Positions 51,029 to 58,298 of a stretch of DNA of 64,000 nucleotides are shown piece by piece. The position numbers and the translations under genes are program-made. The notes beneath the pieces are model-generated. The model did not search any database and was not told the DNA's origin. It worked only from the letters and a program-made list of their open reading frames with translations. Numbering within the stretch: position 1 is the stretch's first letter; every line of letters begins with the position of its first letter. Source of the DNA: a bacterium MS4 (GTDB taxonomy: Bacteria > Bacillota > Clostridia > Oscillospirales > Acutalibacteraceae); contig CCFG01000011.1 of NCBI GenBank assembly GCA_000752215.1, positions 379,109 through 443,108 on the forward strand, read 5' to 3'.

Positions 51029-51532
51029 TTGACGCTTGCCATCATGCAAATCGTATTTTTAGGACTTTGCTATAAGTGGAGCGATTGGAAAAACTGGAAA
51101 CTGTATTACCCGACAATGCTTTTTTATATTATTGGAAATCTGACGGAAGACATTATCACCTGCAAAAAACCTTTGTGGCTCTACTATGGCTCAACGTCGA
51201 TCGACCGATTAGCCGATTATCTATTCGGCTTTTTGATTTTTCCCTGTGTGGTAATCCTGTTTTTATCAAGATACCCCAAGGGCAGAATGAAGCAGATCGC
51301 GTATTCATGTGCATTTATTGCCGTGATGTCGTTTGTCGAAATCGCACTTTATATTCATGGAGAGATACAATATTACAACGGATGGAATCTCTGGTGGTCC
51401 GTTTTGCTTTACGTTGGAGTATTCCCATTGCTGCGGCTGCACTATAAAAATCCGATATGGGCATGGGTGATATTATTTGCATTAGTGGCCGGCGGAGTAT
51501 TCCATTTTAAAATTCCTTTATCGGAGTTATAG
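51029..51532 (+). CDS. CBO0543-type small membrane protein
   Basis: About 167 residues with five to six hydrophobic segments and the recurrent WSDWKNWKLYYPTMLFYIIGN opening. LWLYY and RLADYLFGFLIFP are further family-like spots. Proteins of this type occur in Bacillus and Clostridium; no function is established. The start is taken as TTG at 51029 (with GTGAGGA upstream); the GTG at 51011 is an alternative. First of three related tandem genes. Confidence 0.68.
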   Translation: MTLAIMQIVFLGLCYKWSDWKNWKLYYPTMLFYIIGNLTEDIITCKKPLWLYYGSTSIDRLADYLFGFLIFPCVVILFLSRYPKGRMKQIAYSCAFIAVMSFVEIALYIHGEIQYYNGWNLWWSVLLYVGVFPLLRLHYKNPIWAWVILFALVAGGVFHFKIPLSEL

Positions 51533-51568
51533 AAGATTGATAAATGTTTTATTTTTAGGAGAAATTCA

Positions 51569-52150
51569 ATGTTTGCCAAAGAGTTTGCTGTCCCAAAAAG
51601 TGTGGATATCCAAAGGGAACTGACGGATATCCATATTCAAGAGTGGCTGCGGGAAGACGTATTTCATTTTAAATGGTGGTTTTTGATTGCCTTTCTTGTA
51701 ATTCTTGCATTGATCTGGTGGATAATGCTTGATAAATCGAGATCGATGGAAATCTGCCTGTTCGTGATTTTGTCCGTCATAGTCTTTATGGGCATCAACG
51801 AATACGGGGAAGAATTGACATTATGGGATTATCCGACCGATCTTATTCCCATATTCCCGCCGTTGTCTTCCGTTAATTTAATAAGTTTTCCTCTGATTTA
51901 TTCACTGGTTTATCAGCGCTTCGGCAAGGGAAAAAGGTTTGTATATGCAGTTATCATAACATCGGCTGCAATTTGTTTTCTGTTTGAGCCGCTCCTTACC
52001 TGGGGAGGATTCTACTATCTGATTCACTGGCAGTATTATTTCAGCTTCCCGATTTATACGATAGTGGCAATCGGCATAAAAGCAGCGGTAATGAAAATTT
52101 ACGCGATCAGGGAAAAAAATCAGATCAGTGTCCCGGCGAATCGAAATTAA
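51569..52150 (+). CDS. CBO0543-type membrane protein, second of three
   Basis: 193 residues with about five membrane segments. A charged amphipathic N-terminus (SVDIQRELTDIHIQEWLRED) precedes FKWWFLIAFLVILALIWWIM. The motif NEYGEELTLWDYPTDLIPIFPP (about 84-105) is shared almost word for word with the next gene, showing duplication. ATG at 51569 has AGGAGAAATTCA upstream. Function unknown. Confidence 0.7.
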   Translation: MFAKEFAVPKSVDIQRELTDIHIQEWLREDVFHFKWWFLIAFLVILALIWWIMLDKSRSMEICLFVILSVIVFMGINEYGEELTLWDYPTDLIPIFPPLSSVNLISFPLIYSLVYQRFGKGKRFVYAVIITSAAICFLFEPLLTWGGFYYLIHWQYYFSFPIYTIVAIGIKAAVMKIYAIREKNQISVPANRN

Positions 52151-52163
52151 GGAGCGGATGTAA

Positions 52164-52724
52164 TTGATACCGAATAATATGCTGGCAAACGCCGACATTC
52201 AATGGAAATTGACTTCCGCCCGCTTTGAAGAATGGTTTCAGACCGAGCTGTTGCGTTTCAAGTGGTGGCTGCTGCTGCTTGTATTTCTGTTTTCTATTGT
52301 TGTCTGGTGGAAAACAGTCGACAAATCCAGACTGAATGAGATTGTTCTGTATGCGGGTATCGTAACCGTGATGATTTTGATCCTTGACGAGTTGGGAGAG
52401 GAAATGACTCTCTGGGATTATCCCGTGGAGATATTTCCGCTGTTTCCTCCCATAGCGGCTATTGACCTGGCAAGCCTGCCCCTGGTCTACTCTATTATCT
52501 ATCAACATTTCCGGACATGGAAAAGCTTCACGATTGCCTCGATCATCATGTCCGTTCTCTCGTGTTTCGTTCTTGAGCCTCTTTTTGTTTTGAGCGGTAT
52601 CTATCAAATGATTACATGGAAAGCCTATTATGGACTGCCGCTGTATTTCGCCATAGGAATCTGTTCAAAAGCAATCATGGTGAAGATATTCAGAACGCAG
52701 ACAAAACATTCCGACCAGCTTTGA
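52164..52724 (+). CDS. CBO0543-type membrane protein, third of three
   Basis: 186 residues. It parallels the preceding gene along its whole length: IQWKLTSARFEEWF then FKWWLLLLVFLFSIVVWW, and DELGEEMTLWDYPVEIFPLFPP. About five membrane segments. Start is TTG at 52164 with AAGGAGCGG upstream. Thirteen bases follow the previous stop, so the two are co-transcribed. Function unknown; the conserved LWDYP motif is the place to look for a role. Confidence 0.7.
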   Translation: MIPNNMLANADIQWKLTSARFEEWFQTELLRFKWWLLLLVFLFSIVVWWKTVDKSRLNEIVLYAGIVTVMILILDELGEEMTLWDYPVEIFPLFPPIAAIDLASLPLVYSIIYQHFRTWKSFTIASIIMSVLSCFVLEPLFVLSGIYQMITWKAYYGLPLYFAIGICSKAIMVKIFRTQTKHSDQL

Positions 52725-52842
52725 ATGTGGCTTTTCTTCGGTTCACCCTTCTTCTATGCACAGGCGGCATTGATATATGAAATTTATTGAACCGGTAATA
52801 ATTCCGCTCATCAAAGGAAAACCTAACACTGAGGTGAGGATT

Positions 52843-53268
52843 ATGAAAGTAAAAGAAATCATGTCAACAAAAATTGCGAGCCTGGATTCAAATGATTCCA
52901 TCGAAAAGGCCGCGCAGCTGATGAAGCAATACGATGTGGGTTCGATTCCTGTGTGCAGCCGGGACAAGGTCATCGGCATCGTCACCGACCGGGATATCGC
53001 CCTGCGGGCGACGGCGGACGGCGGCGACACGAAACAGACGGTCAGGGATATCATGAGTTCCGATCCGGTCGTCGGAAGCCCCGATATGGATGTCCATGAC
53101 GCCGCCAGAATCATGAGTGAAAAACAGATCCGCCGGCTTCCCATTGTGGATCATAACAGCCTGATCGGGATCGTCGCGCTGGGTGACATCTCCCTTGAGC
53201 CCACCCTGCAGGACAATGCCCAGGAAGCCTTAAAAAATATTTCTCAGCCCAACCACGGCAATATGTGA
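52843..53268 (+). CDS. CBS-domain protein
   Basis: 141 residues made of two tandem CBS domains: MKVKEIMSTKIASLDSNDSI with DVGSIPVCSRDKVIGIVTDRDIALR, and MSSDPVVGSPDMDVHDAARI with QIRRLPIVDHNSLIGIVALGDISL. Such stand-alone pairs usually bind adenine nucleotides and act as energy sensors. The start is the ATG at 52843 with GAGGTGAGG upstream, rather than the ATG at 52777. Target protein unknown. Confidence 0.9.
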   Translation: MKVKEIMSTKIASLDSNDSIEKAAQLMKQYDVGSIPVCSRDKVIGIVTDRDIALRATADGGDTKQTVRDIMSSDPVVGSPDMDVHDAARIMSEKQIRRLPIVDHNSLIGIVALGDISLEPTLQDNAQEALKNISQPNHGNM

Positions 53269-53287
53269 ATACGCAGCCGTCCCATAG

Positions 53288-53326
53288 AATGCACCCCAAG
53301 GTCTGAAATTGATAAGGGGTGCATTT
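53288..53326 (+). terminator. Terminator of the CBS gene
   Basis: AATGCACCCC (53288-53297) and GGGGTGCATT (53316-53325) with an 18-base loop. The T tail is weak (TTATTATG). Confidence 0.55.
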
Positions 53327-53391
53327 ATTATGCAATAAATTCTGTGATTTGGATAAACTAAGATATCATCAAAATTAAGGAGGACAACCTA

Positions 53392-53592
53392 ATGAGCGAT
53401 ATACAAAAACGCAAATTGAAGCTGAACGATCAGGATTCCTTTTTCTATACGGACAACGTCATCTCCTCGACGGAATGCACCGGCCTGATACAGACTCCTC
53501 CGGTATCCGAAGGGGAAGCTGAATCCTACACGGAAATTTACCATATTCCGAAACCGGAAAATGAAGAAAACAACGGCCTGCAGCACGAATAA
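53392..53592 (+). CDS. Small acidic protein of unknown function
   Basis: 66 residues (MSDIQKRKLKLNDQDSFFYT...), charged, with a Glu-rich second half and no membrane segment. AAGGAGG 8-9 bases upstream of ATG makes translation likely. Family not recognised. A hairpin that includes the next ribosome site follows its stop. Confidence 0.6.
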   Translation: MSDIQKRKLKLNDQDSFFYTDNVISSTECTGLIQTPPVSEGEAESYTEIYHIPKPENEENNGLQHE

Positions 53593-53611
53593 AGAAAGTC
53601 GAAAACGATTC

Positions 53612-53651
53612 CACACCTCAGCATCATTGCATATCATAATACTGAGGTGTG
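53612..53651 (+). promoter_or_regulatory. Hairpin enclosing the ribosome site of the WWWF mini-gene
   Basis: CACACCTCAG (53612-53621) pairs perfectly with CTGAGGTGTG (53642-53651) over a 20-base loop. The right arm contains GAGGTG, the ribosome site of the ORF starting at 53656. It could hide the site or act as a weak terminator. Confidence 0.55.
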
Positions 53652-53655
53652 TATT

Positions 53656-53760
53656 ATGTTAAGATTACCTTATATCTGGTGGTGGTTCCCTCCCCGTCGT
53701 CCGAGGATTCCACAACCGCGCCGTCCCCACGGGTGGATGCGGCCACGCGGCCACCGCTGA
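53656..53760 (+). CDS. 34-residue Trp/Pro/Arg-rich miniprotein (WWWF family member)
   Basis: A 34-codon frame beginning MLRLPYIWWWFPPRRPR and ending with RPRGHR. GAGGTG lies 7 bases upstream. The core WWWFxPRR is shared with the 64-residue protein at 57551. It is rich in Trp, Pro and Arg, so it could be a membrane-active or coat-type peptide; this is a guess. A strong terminator follows at 53775. Too short for usual ORF cut-offs. Confidence 0.55.
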   Translation: MLRLPYIWWWFPPRRPRIPQPRRPHGWMRPRGHR

Positions 53761-53774
53761 CAGTTTTGCATTTT

Positions 53775-53815
53775 CGCCGCCGTTGGATTTTTTGATTCAT
53801 CGGCGGCTTTTTTTA
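53775..53815 (+). terminator. Terminator after the WWWF mini-gene
   Basis: GCCGCCG (53776-53782) and CGGCGGC (53801-53807), loop of 18 bases, then TTTTTTT. Confidence 0.85.
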
Positions 53816-53891
53816 TCAGGTACTATCTGAGAAATCAAGGAATTCGTCTGTTTCGGCTAAAACCCATCGTTTTTTATCATCAAATGGTGCC

Positions 53892-53957
53892 TATTGCAAT
53901 TCCATTTTAAATTTGAGAGAAACGCAATCTTGTTGCAGAATCAATCGGAAATGCTAT
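53892..53957 (+). repeat. Nested palindromic repeat, copy 4 (deleted, 66 bp)
   Basis: Left end TATTGCAATTCCATTTTAA and right end CTTGTTGCAGAATCAATCGGAAATGCTAT are recognisable. The central GC-rich hairpin is missing apart from ACGC, so only 66 bp remain. It lies 110-180 bases upstream of the ECF S-component gene. Confidence 0.7.
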
Positions 53958-54069
53958 CGCTATTTCCTTGGGATTGGATAAAGCGATTGACTTTTTCCCA
54001 CAGACTGATATAATAAACAGGAAATTTGCGCTGTATCCGGCAACGGAACAGCAGCAGGAGGTAATAAAA

Positions 54070-54741
54070 GTGAATAAACAATCCGCAAAGTATGGGGACT
54101 TTGTCCTGACGGCGCTGTTCGCCGCCATCATTTTCGTGCTGGCTTTCACCCCGATTGGTTTTATTAATCTGGTGATTATCAAAGCCACCATCATCCACAT
54201 CCCGGTCATCATCGGCTCGATTGTGCTGGGACCGAAACGCGGGGCGATTCTGGGCGGCATTTTTGGCCTGACAAGCCTGCTCAGTAACTACATGACACCG
54301 TCCGTGCTCTCTTTCGCGTTCTGTCCTTTTATTCCTGTCCCGGGAACCGCGCACGGCAGCCCTATGGCCCTCGTGATCTGCTTCATTCCCCGCATTCTGG
54401 TGGGCGTTGTGCCGTATTATGTGTATCAGTTTGCGCAGAAGCTCTCAAAGAACAGCTCCAAGGGAGAATATCTTTCCCTTACGCTTGGCGGAATTTCAGG
54501 GGCCCTCACCAACACCGCGCTGGTAATGAGCCTGATTTATTTTCTGTTTAAAGAAGCCTATGCGACCGCCAAATCCATTCCGGTCAGTGCGGTAATCGGC
54601 GTCGTGCTCGGCATTGTCGGAACAAACGGCGTGCCGGAGGCTCTTGTGGCCGCCCTGATTACCGTTGCGGTATGCAAGCCGCTGCTGAAGCTGCGGAAAA
54701 AAGAATATGCCGGAGTTCAAAATCTTCCGAATAGAAAATAA
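54070..54741 (+). CDS. panT: ECF transporter S-component, probably pantothenate (PanT-like)
   Basis: 223 residues with about six membrane segments. The S-component features include LTALFAAIIFVLAFTPIGFI and HIPVIIGSIVLGPKRGAILGGIFG (the Pro-Val-Ile and GAxLG regions). It binds a vitamin and docks on a shared ECF ATPase module encoded elsewhere. Substrate is inferred from the adjacent coaX, 14 bases downstream. The start is GTG at 54070 with AGGAGG 8 bases upstream; the longer frame from 53968 overlaps the flank of repeat copy 4 and has no ribosome site. Confidence 0.82.
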   Translation: MNKQSAKYGDFVLTALFAAIIFVLAFTPIGFINLVIIKATIIHIPVIIGSIVLGPKRGAILGGIFGLTSLLSNYMTPSVLSFAFCPFIPVPGTAHGSPMALVICFIPRILVGVVPYYVYQFAQKLSKNSSKGEYLSLTLGGISGALTNTALVMSLIYFLFKEAYATAKSIPVSAVIGVVLGIVGTNGVPEALVAALITVAVCKPLLKLRKKEYAGVQNLPNRK

Positions 54742-54755
54742 GCAGGTGATTTTTT

Positions 54756-55523
54756 ATGATTCTCGCCGTTGACGTTGGGAATACGAATACTGTCCTGGGC
54801 TGTATGGATGACGATAAAATCCACTTTACCGCCCGCTTTGCCACGGACCGTGCAAAGACAAGCGACGAATACGCGATTCTGGTGCAGAGCCTTTTTATGG
54901 TAAACCGCTGTCCCTTCTCCAAAGTAGAGGGCGGAATCATTTCCTCGGTTGTCCCGGAGCTTTCTGTGGTTTTACAGGATGCGATTGAAAAATTGACGGG
55001 GAAAGTCTCTTTGATTGTCGGTTCCGGCGTAAAGACCGGGCTGAACATTCTGATCGACAATCCGGCGCAGCTCGGCAGCGACCTTGTCGTGGACGCGGTA
55101 GCCGCTTACGCCGGGTATCCGAAGCCCGCCATTATTTTCGATATGGGCACCGCCACGACTCTCTCTGTTTTAGACACGCGTGGAAACTACATCGGCGGCA
55201 TGATCATGCCCGGCGTACGCGTCGCCATGGAAGCGCTTTCCAGAGAAACCGCGCAGCTTCCGCACATCAGCTTGGAGGCGCCGAAAAAAATCACGGGAAC
55301 AAACACGGTGGACTGTATGAAAAGCGGCGCTATTTTCGGAAATGCCGCCATGCTGGACGGGGTGATCGACCGCATTGAGGAAGAATTGCATCAGCACGTG
55401 ACCGTCGTGGCTACGGGCGGACTTGCGCGCCACATTGTTCCCTACTGCAAGCGCAAGATCATTTGGGACAACGACCTTACTTTAAAGGGTCTGTACATCA
55501 TCTATAAAAAAAATATCAAATAA
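54756..55523 (+). CDS. coaX: Type III pantothenate kinase
   Basis: First step of coenzyme A synthesis: ATP-dependent phosphorylation of pantothenate, by the non-CoA-inhibited form. 255 residues. Conserved motifs of the ASKHA fold: MILAVDVGNTNTVLGC (phosphate loop), GSDLVVDAVAAYAGYPKPAIIFDMGTATTLSVL (catalytic Asp region) and VVATGGLARHIVPYC. ATG at 54756 follows AGCAGGTG. It pairs with the transporter gene to import and trap pantothenate. Confidence 0.95.
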   Translation: MILAVDVGNTNTVLGCMDDDKIHFTARFATDRAKTSDEYAILVQSLFMVNRCPFSKVEGGIISSVVPELSVVLQDAIEKLTGKVSLIVGSGVKTGLNILIDNPAQLGSDLVVDAVAAYAGYPKPAIIFDMGTATTLSVLDTRGNYIGGMIMPGVRVAMEALSRETAQLPHISLEAPKKITGTNTVDCMKSGAIFGNAAMLDGVIDRIEEELHQHVTVVATGGLARHIVPYCKRKIIWDNDLTLKGLYIIYKKNIK

Positions 55524-55530
55524 TTTACAG

Positions 55531-55568
55531 GGGCTGAAATCCGGTGGATTTCAGCCCTCCCTTTTTTT
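55531..55568 (+). terminator. Terminator of panT-coaX
   Basis: GGGCTGAAATCC and GGATTTCAGCCC with loop GGT, followed by TCCCTTTTTTT. Confidence 0.88.
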
Positions 55569-55696
55569 AATTCCGCTGTATGGACAGAAGTTCATCGTCC
55601 GCCGAGGAAAAAGCTGACAGCCCGGATCAGGAAAAATCCGGACATACTATCTTTGTTGCGAAACAACAGAGAGATTTTATGTTCGGAGCTGGGATT

Positions 55697-57145
55697 ATGA
55701 AGAAAAAAGAAAAGGGACTGTCCGCGTGGCAGCTTACCATGATGGCACTGGGAACGGTCATAGGAGGTTCCTTCTTTCTCGGCTCGTCGGTGGCAATTCA
55801 CGCCGCGGGCCCGTCGATTTTACTGTCTTACATTTTAGCCGGGTTTCTGGTTTACTTTATCCTGTTCGCACTGTCCGAAATGACCGTCGCCAATCCCGAC
55901 TCGGGCTCTTTCCGTACCTTTGCGGCTCAGGCGTACGGGCAGGGTACGGGGTTTGTCGTGGGGTGGGTGTACTGGACGGGAATGATTCTCGCCATGTCCA
56001 GCGAGGCCACCGCCGTGTCCATCCTTGTCAGGGAATGGGTGCCGAATCTTTCCATCCCGCTGTTCGGAAGTCTGATTATTATCATTGTAACCGCTCTGAA
56101 TCTGCTGGGCGCGGACAAGCTCAGCAGGCTGGAAAGCGGACTTGCGGCAATCAAGCTGCTGGCCATCGTTTCCTTTGTGGTAATCGCCGCTTTGCTGATT
56201 GCCGGACTCTTCCCCGGAAGCCCGGCTGTCGGTACGGGAGCGCTTATGAAGGAGCCCCTGATGCCGGGAGGAATCAAAGGGATCGCCGGAAGCATGCTGA
56301 TCGTCATGTTCGCCTATGCGGGTTTTGAGATTATCGGCCTCGCTTCTTCGGAAGCGGACAACCCGCAGGAAACCGTTCCGAAAGCAATCAATTATACGGT
56401 GCTCTGTCTGGTCGGATTTTACATTCTCTCCGTCGCCGTGCTTCTCCCCCTGATTCCGACCGCCGATATTAACGAGGATACGAGTCCCCTGGTCGCCGCC
56501 CTGAACAGAAGCGGAATCGGATGGGCCGGTACCGCCATGAACCTGGTGCTGGTGACTGCCATCCTGTCCACCATGCTGGCGGCTATGTTCGGTCTTGGGC
56601 GGATGATGCGTTCGCTCGCAGAGGAGGGCCTTGCCCCCGTCTGGCTGAAGGATCAGAACGATGTTCCCCGCTGCGGAATCCTGTTTTCAGGTTTTTCCAT
56701 GCTGGTGGGGCTGGGACTCGGTCTGCTGTTTCCGAGAGTTTACCTGTTTCTGATCAGCTCCGGCGGCTTTGCCCTGCTCTTCACCTATACGCTCATCATG
56801 GCGACCCATATCCGTTTTCGCAAACAGCACGGCTGTCCGCCGAACGGGAAATGTCAGGTAAAGGGATATCCCTACACCTCCCTGTTTGTTCTGCTTGCCC
56901 TGATCGTCATTATGGTCAGTATGCCCTTCGTTCCCGGACAGGCGTCCGGACTGATGGCGGGAATTTTTATGGTCATTTTTTATTCGCTGTGCTATGTCGC
57001 AGTCAGACTGTATTATCTTTCGAAGCATCCGGAGCTTTCCCGCGGAAACGCAGTTAAAAAAGATTTCAAGAAAAATCTTTCGGCGGAATTTTCCAAAGAG
57101 CTTACCCCGCCAAACACGAAAGACAACGACAGCAATCGGAAATAA
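55697..57145 (+). CDS. APC superfamily amino acid permease
   Basis: 482 residues with 12 likely membrane segments. N-terminal signature LSAWQLTMMALGTVIGGSFFLGSSVAI (APC-type substrate loop), GMILAMSSEATAVSIL, and FAYAGFEIIGLASSEADNPQETVPKAI (TM6 region). C-terminal tail basic and polar. Substrate undetermined. ATG at 55697 has GGAG 8 bases upstream; the frame extended to 55580 includes untypical hydrophilic sequence and is less likely. Confidence 0.85.
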   Translation: MKKKEKGLSAWQLTMMALGTVIGGSFFLGSSVAIHAAGPSILLSYILAGFLVYFILFALSEMTVANPDSGSFRTFAAQAYGQGTGFVVGWVYWTGMILAMSSEATAVSILVREWVPNLSIPLFGSLIIIIVTALNLLGADKLSRLESGLAAIKLLAIVSFVVIAALLIAGLFPGSPAVGTGALMKEPLMPGGIKGIAGSMLIVMFAYAGFEIIGLASSEADNPQETVPKAINYTVLCLVGFYILSVAVLLPLIPTADINEDTSPLVAALNRSGIGWAGTAMNLVLVTAILSTMLAAMFGLGRMMRSLAEEGLAPVWLKDQNDVPRCGILFSGFSMLVGLGLGLLFPRVYLFLISSGGFALLFTYTLIMATHIRFRKQHGCPPNGKCQVKGYPYTSLFVLLALIVIMVSMPFVPGQASGLMAGIFMVIFYSLCYVAVRLYYLSKHPELSRGNAVKKDFKKNLSAEFSKELTPPNTKDNDSNRK

Positions 57146-57317
57146 ACGGTTTTTTTATTTGAACTCCACATATTTCCATGTTTTTAATTTGTTAACATTA
57201 ATTTCTTAAAATTTTAAAAGCTGCTTCACCGCACAGACATAAGCGGACGATATACTTTTAATTGTTCCGAAAAGGTTTTTGCTCCTCCTTATGTATAAAG
57301 ATATTATGATTACTGCC
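57146..57317. other. Intergenic region, AT-rich, no gene seen
   Basis: Non-coding stretch between the permease and the structured leader. It contains AT-rich runs and a possible -10 (TATACT near 57250), without a convincing -35. No ORF with a ribosome site was found. Confidence 0.4.
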
Positions 57318-57490
57318 GTACGCCTGTCGGCACAGACGGAATACCGAACCGACAGGCAGGCAGACTAACAGCAGGTTCCCCTATGGGGATTCACATATAC
57401 TCTTTTTCATTTCCCTCTTTTTTGCCCGTCTGAAAACAGGCGGTACAGGCGGCTCGCACCGGTGATACGGTATGAGCCGCTTTTATTTTA
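57318..57490 (+). ncRNA. Structured leader or small RNA (unknown class)
   Basis: Several stems in a row. GCCTGTCGG pairs with CCGACAGGC with an inner CGG/CCG mini-stem (57320-57357). A CCCC/GGGG mini-hairpin lies near 57379. CCGTCTG pairs with CAGGCGG around AAAA (57426-57443), then comes the terminator at 57449. The early CGCCTGT can also pair with either of two downstream ACAGGCG copies (57437 and 57446), giving mutually exclusive folds. It lies upstream of the Pro-rich gene at 57551. No known riboswitch motif was recognised. Confidence 0.4.
57449..57490 (+). terminator. Intrinsic terminator ahead of the Pro-rich gene
   Basis: GCGGCTC (57449-57455) and GAGCCGC (57474-57480) with inner ACCG/CGGT pairing, followed by TTTTATTTTA. 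Confidence 0.8.
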
Positions 57491-57550
57491 CGTTGGAACC
57501 TTCTTAACTCTGTCAGCTGCATATTATAGAGAGTAAGGAGGTGTAATAAT

Positions 57551-57745
57551 ATGGCAAGAGGATTCTTCCCCTTCTGGTGGTGGTTCCAGCCCAGAAGGCG
57601 TCCGCCGGGGCCGCCTCATCCGCCGGGGCCTCCCCGTCCGCCAAGGCCGCCCCATCCACCGGGACCGCCCCATCCGCCGGGACCGCCCCATCCGCCGGGA
57701 CCGCCTCATACGCCCGGCAGACCGGGACGCCAGCGTGGACATTAA
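57551..57745 (+). CDS. Pro-rich 64-residue protein with PPHPPG repeats (WWWF family)
   Basis: Starts MARGFFPFWWWFQPRRRPPG, then runs through repeats of GPPHPP-type hexapeptides (about residues 20-54) and ends RPGRQRGH. AAGGAGG lies about 9 bases upstream of the ATG at 57551. Expected to adopt a polyproline II rod after a Trp-rich head. The WWWFxPRR head matches the 34-residue ORF at 53656. Function unknown; extended-fibre, coat or wall-associated roles are possible. Also open on the opposite strand, which is a composition artefact. Confidence 0.6.
   Translation: MARGFFPFWWWFQPRRRPPGPPHPPGPPRPPRPPHPPGPPHPPGPPHPPGPPHTPGRPGRQRGH
57605..57715 (+). repeat. 18-bp-period tandem repeat in the Pro-rich gene
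   Basis: About six units of CCGCCCCATCCGCCGGGA-type 18-mers with small variations, coding for PPHPPG. Copy number may change by slippage. Confidence 0.7.
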
Positions 57746-57840
57746 AAAGCAAAGCGGGGGCAACACACCGCGTTCAAAATAAATTTCCATTCATAAATCA
57801 AGCGGTTTCGTAAAAATTAATCCTGAGGTGATTGATTTTT

Positions 57841-58008
57841 ATGAATATTCCGTATTGCGGCTGGAATAAAAACGACAAAAATAATCCGTTTGAAGCCGGC
57901 GACTATGATTTTATGGAGTACAACGAGAAAGAAACAGAAAAAAATGACAGTGACGAAGACAATTCTTATCAGGATTTTCTTCGGAGCGATCGGAATCAGC
58001 CAAACTGA
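57841..58008 (+). CDS. 55-residue acidic protein of unknown function
   Basis: Starts MNIPYCGWNKNDKNNPF. Charged and Asn/Asp/Glu-rich, with no hydrophobic stretch. TGAGGTG lies about 11 bases upstream. A terminator follows 3 bases after the stop. The coding frame differs from the overlapping longer frame that leads to the next gene. Not recognised. Confidence 0.5.
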   Translation: MNIPYCGWNKNDKNNPFEAGDYDFMEYNEKETEKNDSDEDNSYQDFLRSDRNQPN

Positions 58009-58010
58009 AA

Positions 58011-58045
58011 AAGCCGTCCCGGAATTCGGGACGGCTGTATTTTTT
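58011..58045 (+). terminator. Terminator of the 55-residue gene
   Basis: AGCCGTCCCG and CGGGACGGCT around loop GAATT, then TATTTTTT. Confidence 0.88.
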
Positions 58046-58081
58046 ACAGACGAAAGGGAATCCTACTCGCGAGGTGATAAT

Positions 58082-58225
58082 ATGGCTGATATAGGGCCCG
58101 CGATGAAAAGCAAGTTTGACTCCCTGTCAAAAGATCTGAAAGAAGAAATTATGAAAAGGGATGTCAAAATCAATTCCATTCAGGATTTGATTAAGTGCCT
58201 GGACTCCATTGTCGCAGAGGGGTAA
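58082..58225 (+). CDS. 47-residue helical protein of unknown function
   Basis: MADIGPAMKSKFDSLSKDLK followed by an amphipathic helix-type remainder ending CLDSIVAEG. GCGAGGTGATAAT sits directly upstream of the ATG, supporting this start over the longer frame. Lys/Glu heptad pattern hints at a short coiled coil. Family not recognised. Its stop lies in a terminator hairpin. Confidence 0.55.
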   Translation: MADIGPAMKSKFDSLSKDLKEEIMKRDVKINSIQDLIKCLDSIVAEG

Positions 58226-58242
58226 ACCCTCTGCTGCTTTTT
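58214..58242 (+). terminator. Terminator overlapping the 47-residue gene stop
   Basis: GCAGAGGG and CCCTCTGC around GTAAA, then TGCTTTTT. The stop codon is within the loop. Confidence 0.7.
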
Positions 58243-58298
58243 CAGAGGCCGCATAAATAGAAATACATGAAAAATCCCCAAATAATCGTTGGCTACGG

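Noticed and set aside
9976-53957. Repeats considered as a CRISPR-type array
   Set aside because: The copies are 10-30 kb apart, palindromic and without spacers; no cas genes are present.
53968-54069. N-terminal extension of the ECF S-component
   Set aside because: The 34 extra residues are not membrane-like, lie beside repeat copy 4 and lack a ribosome site, whereas GTG 54070 has AGGAGG.
57513-57790. Minus-strand Arg/Ala-rich frames opposite the Pro-rich gene
   Set aside because: They are open only because of the 18-bp GC-rich repeat; the plus-strand frame has the ribosome site.
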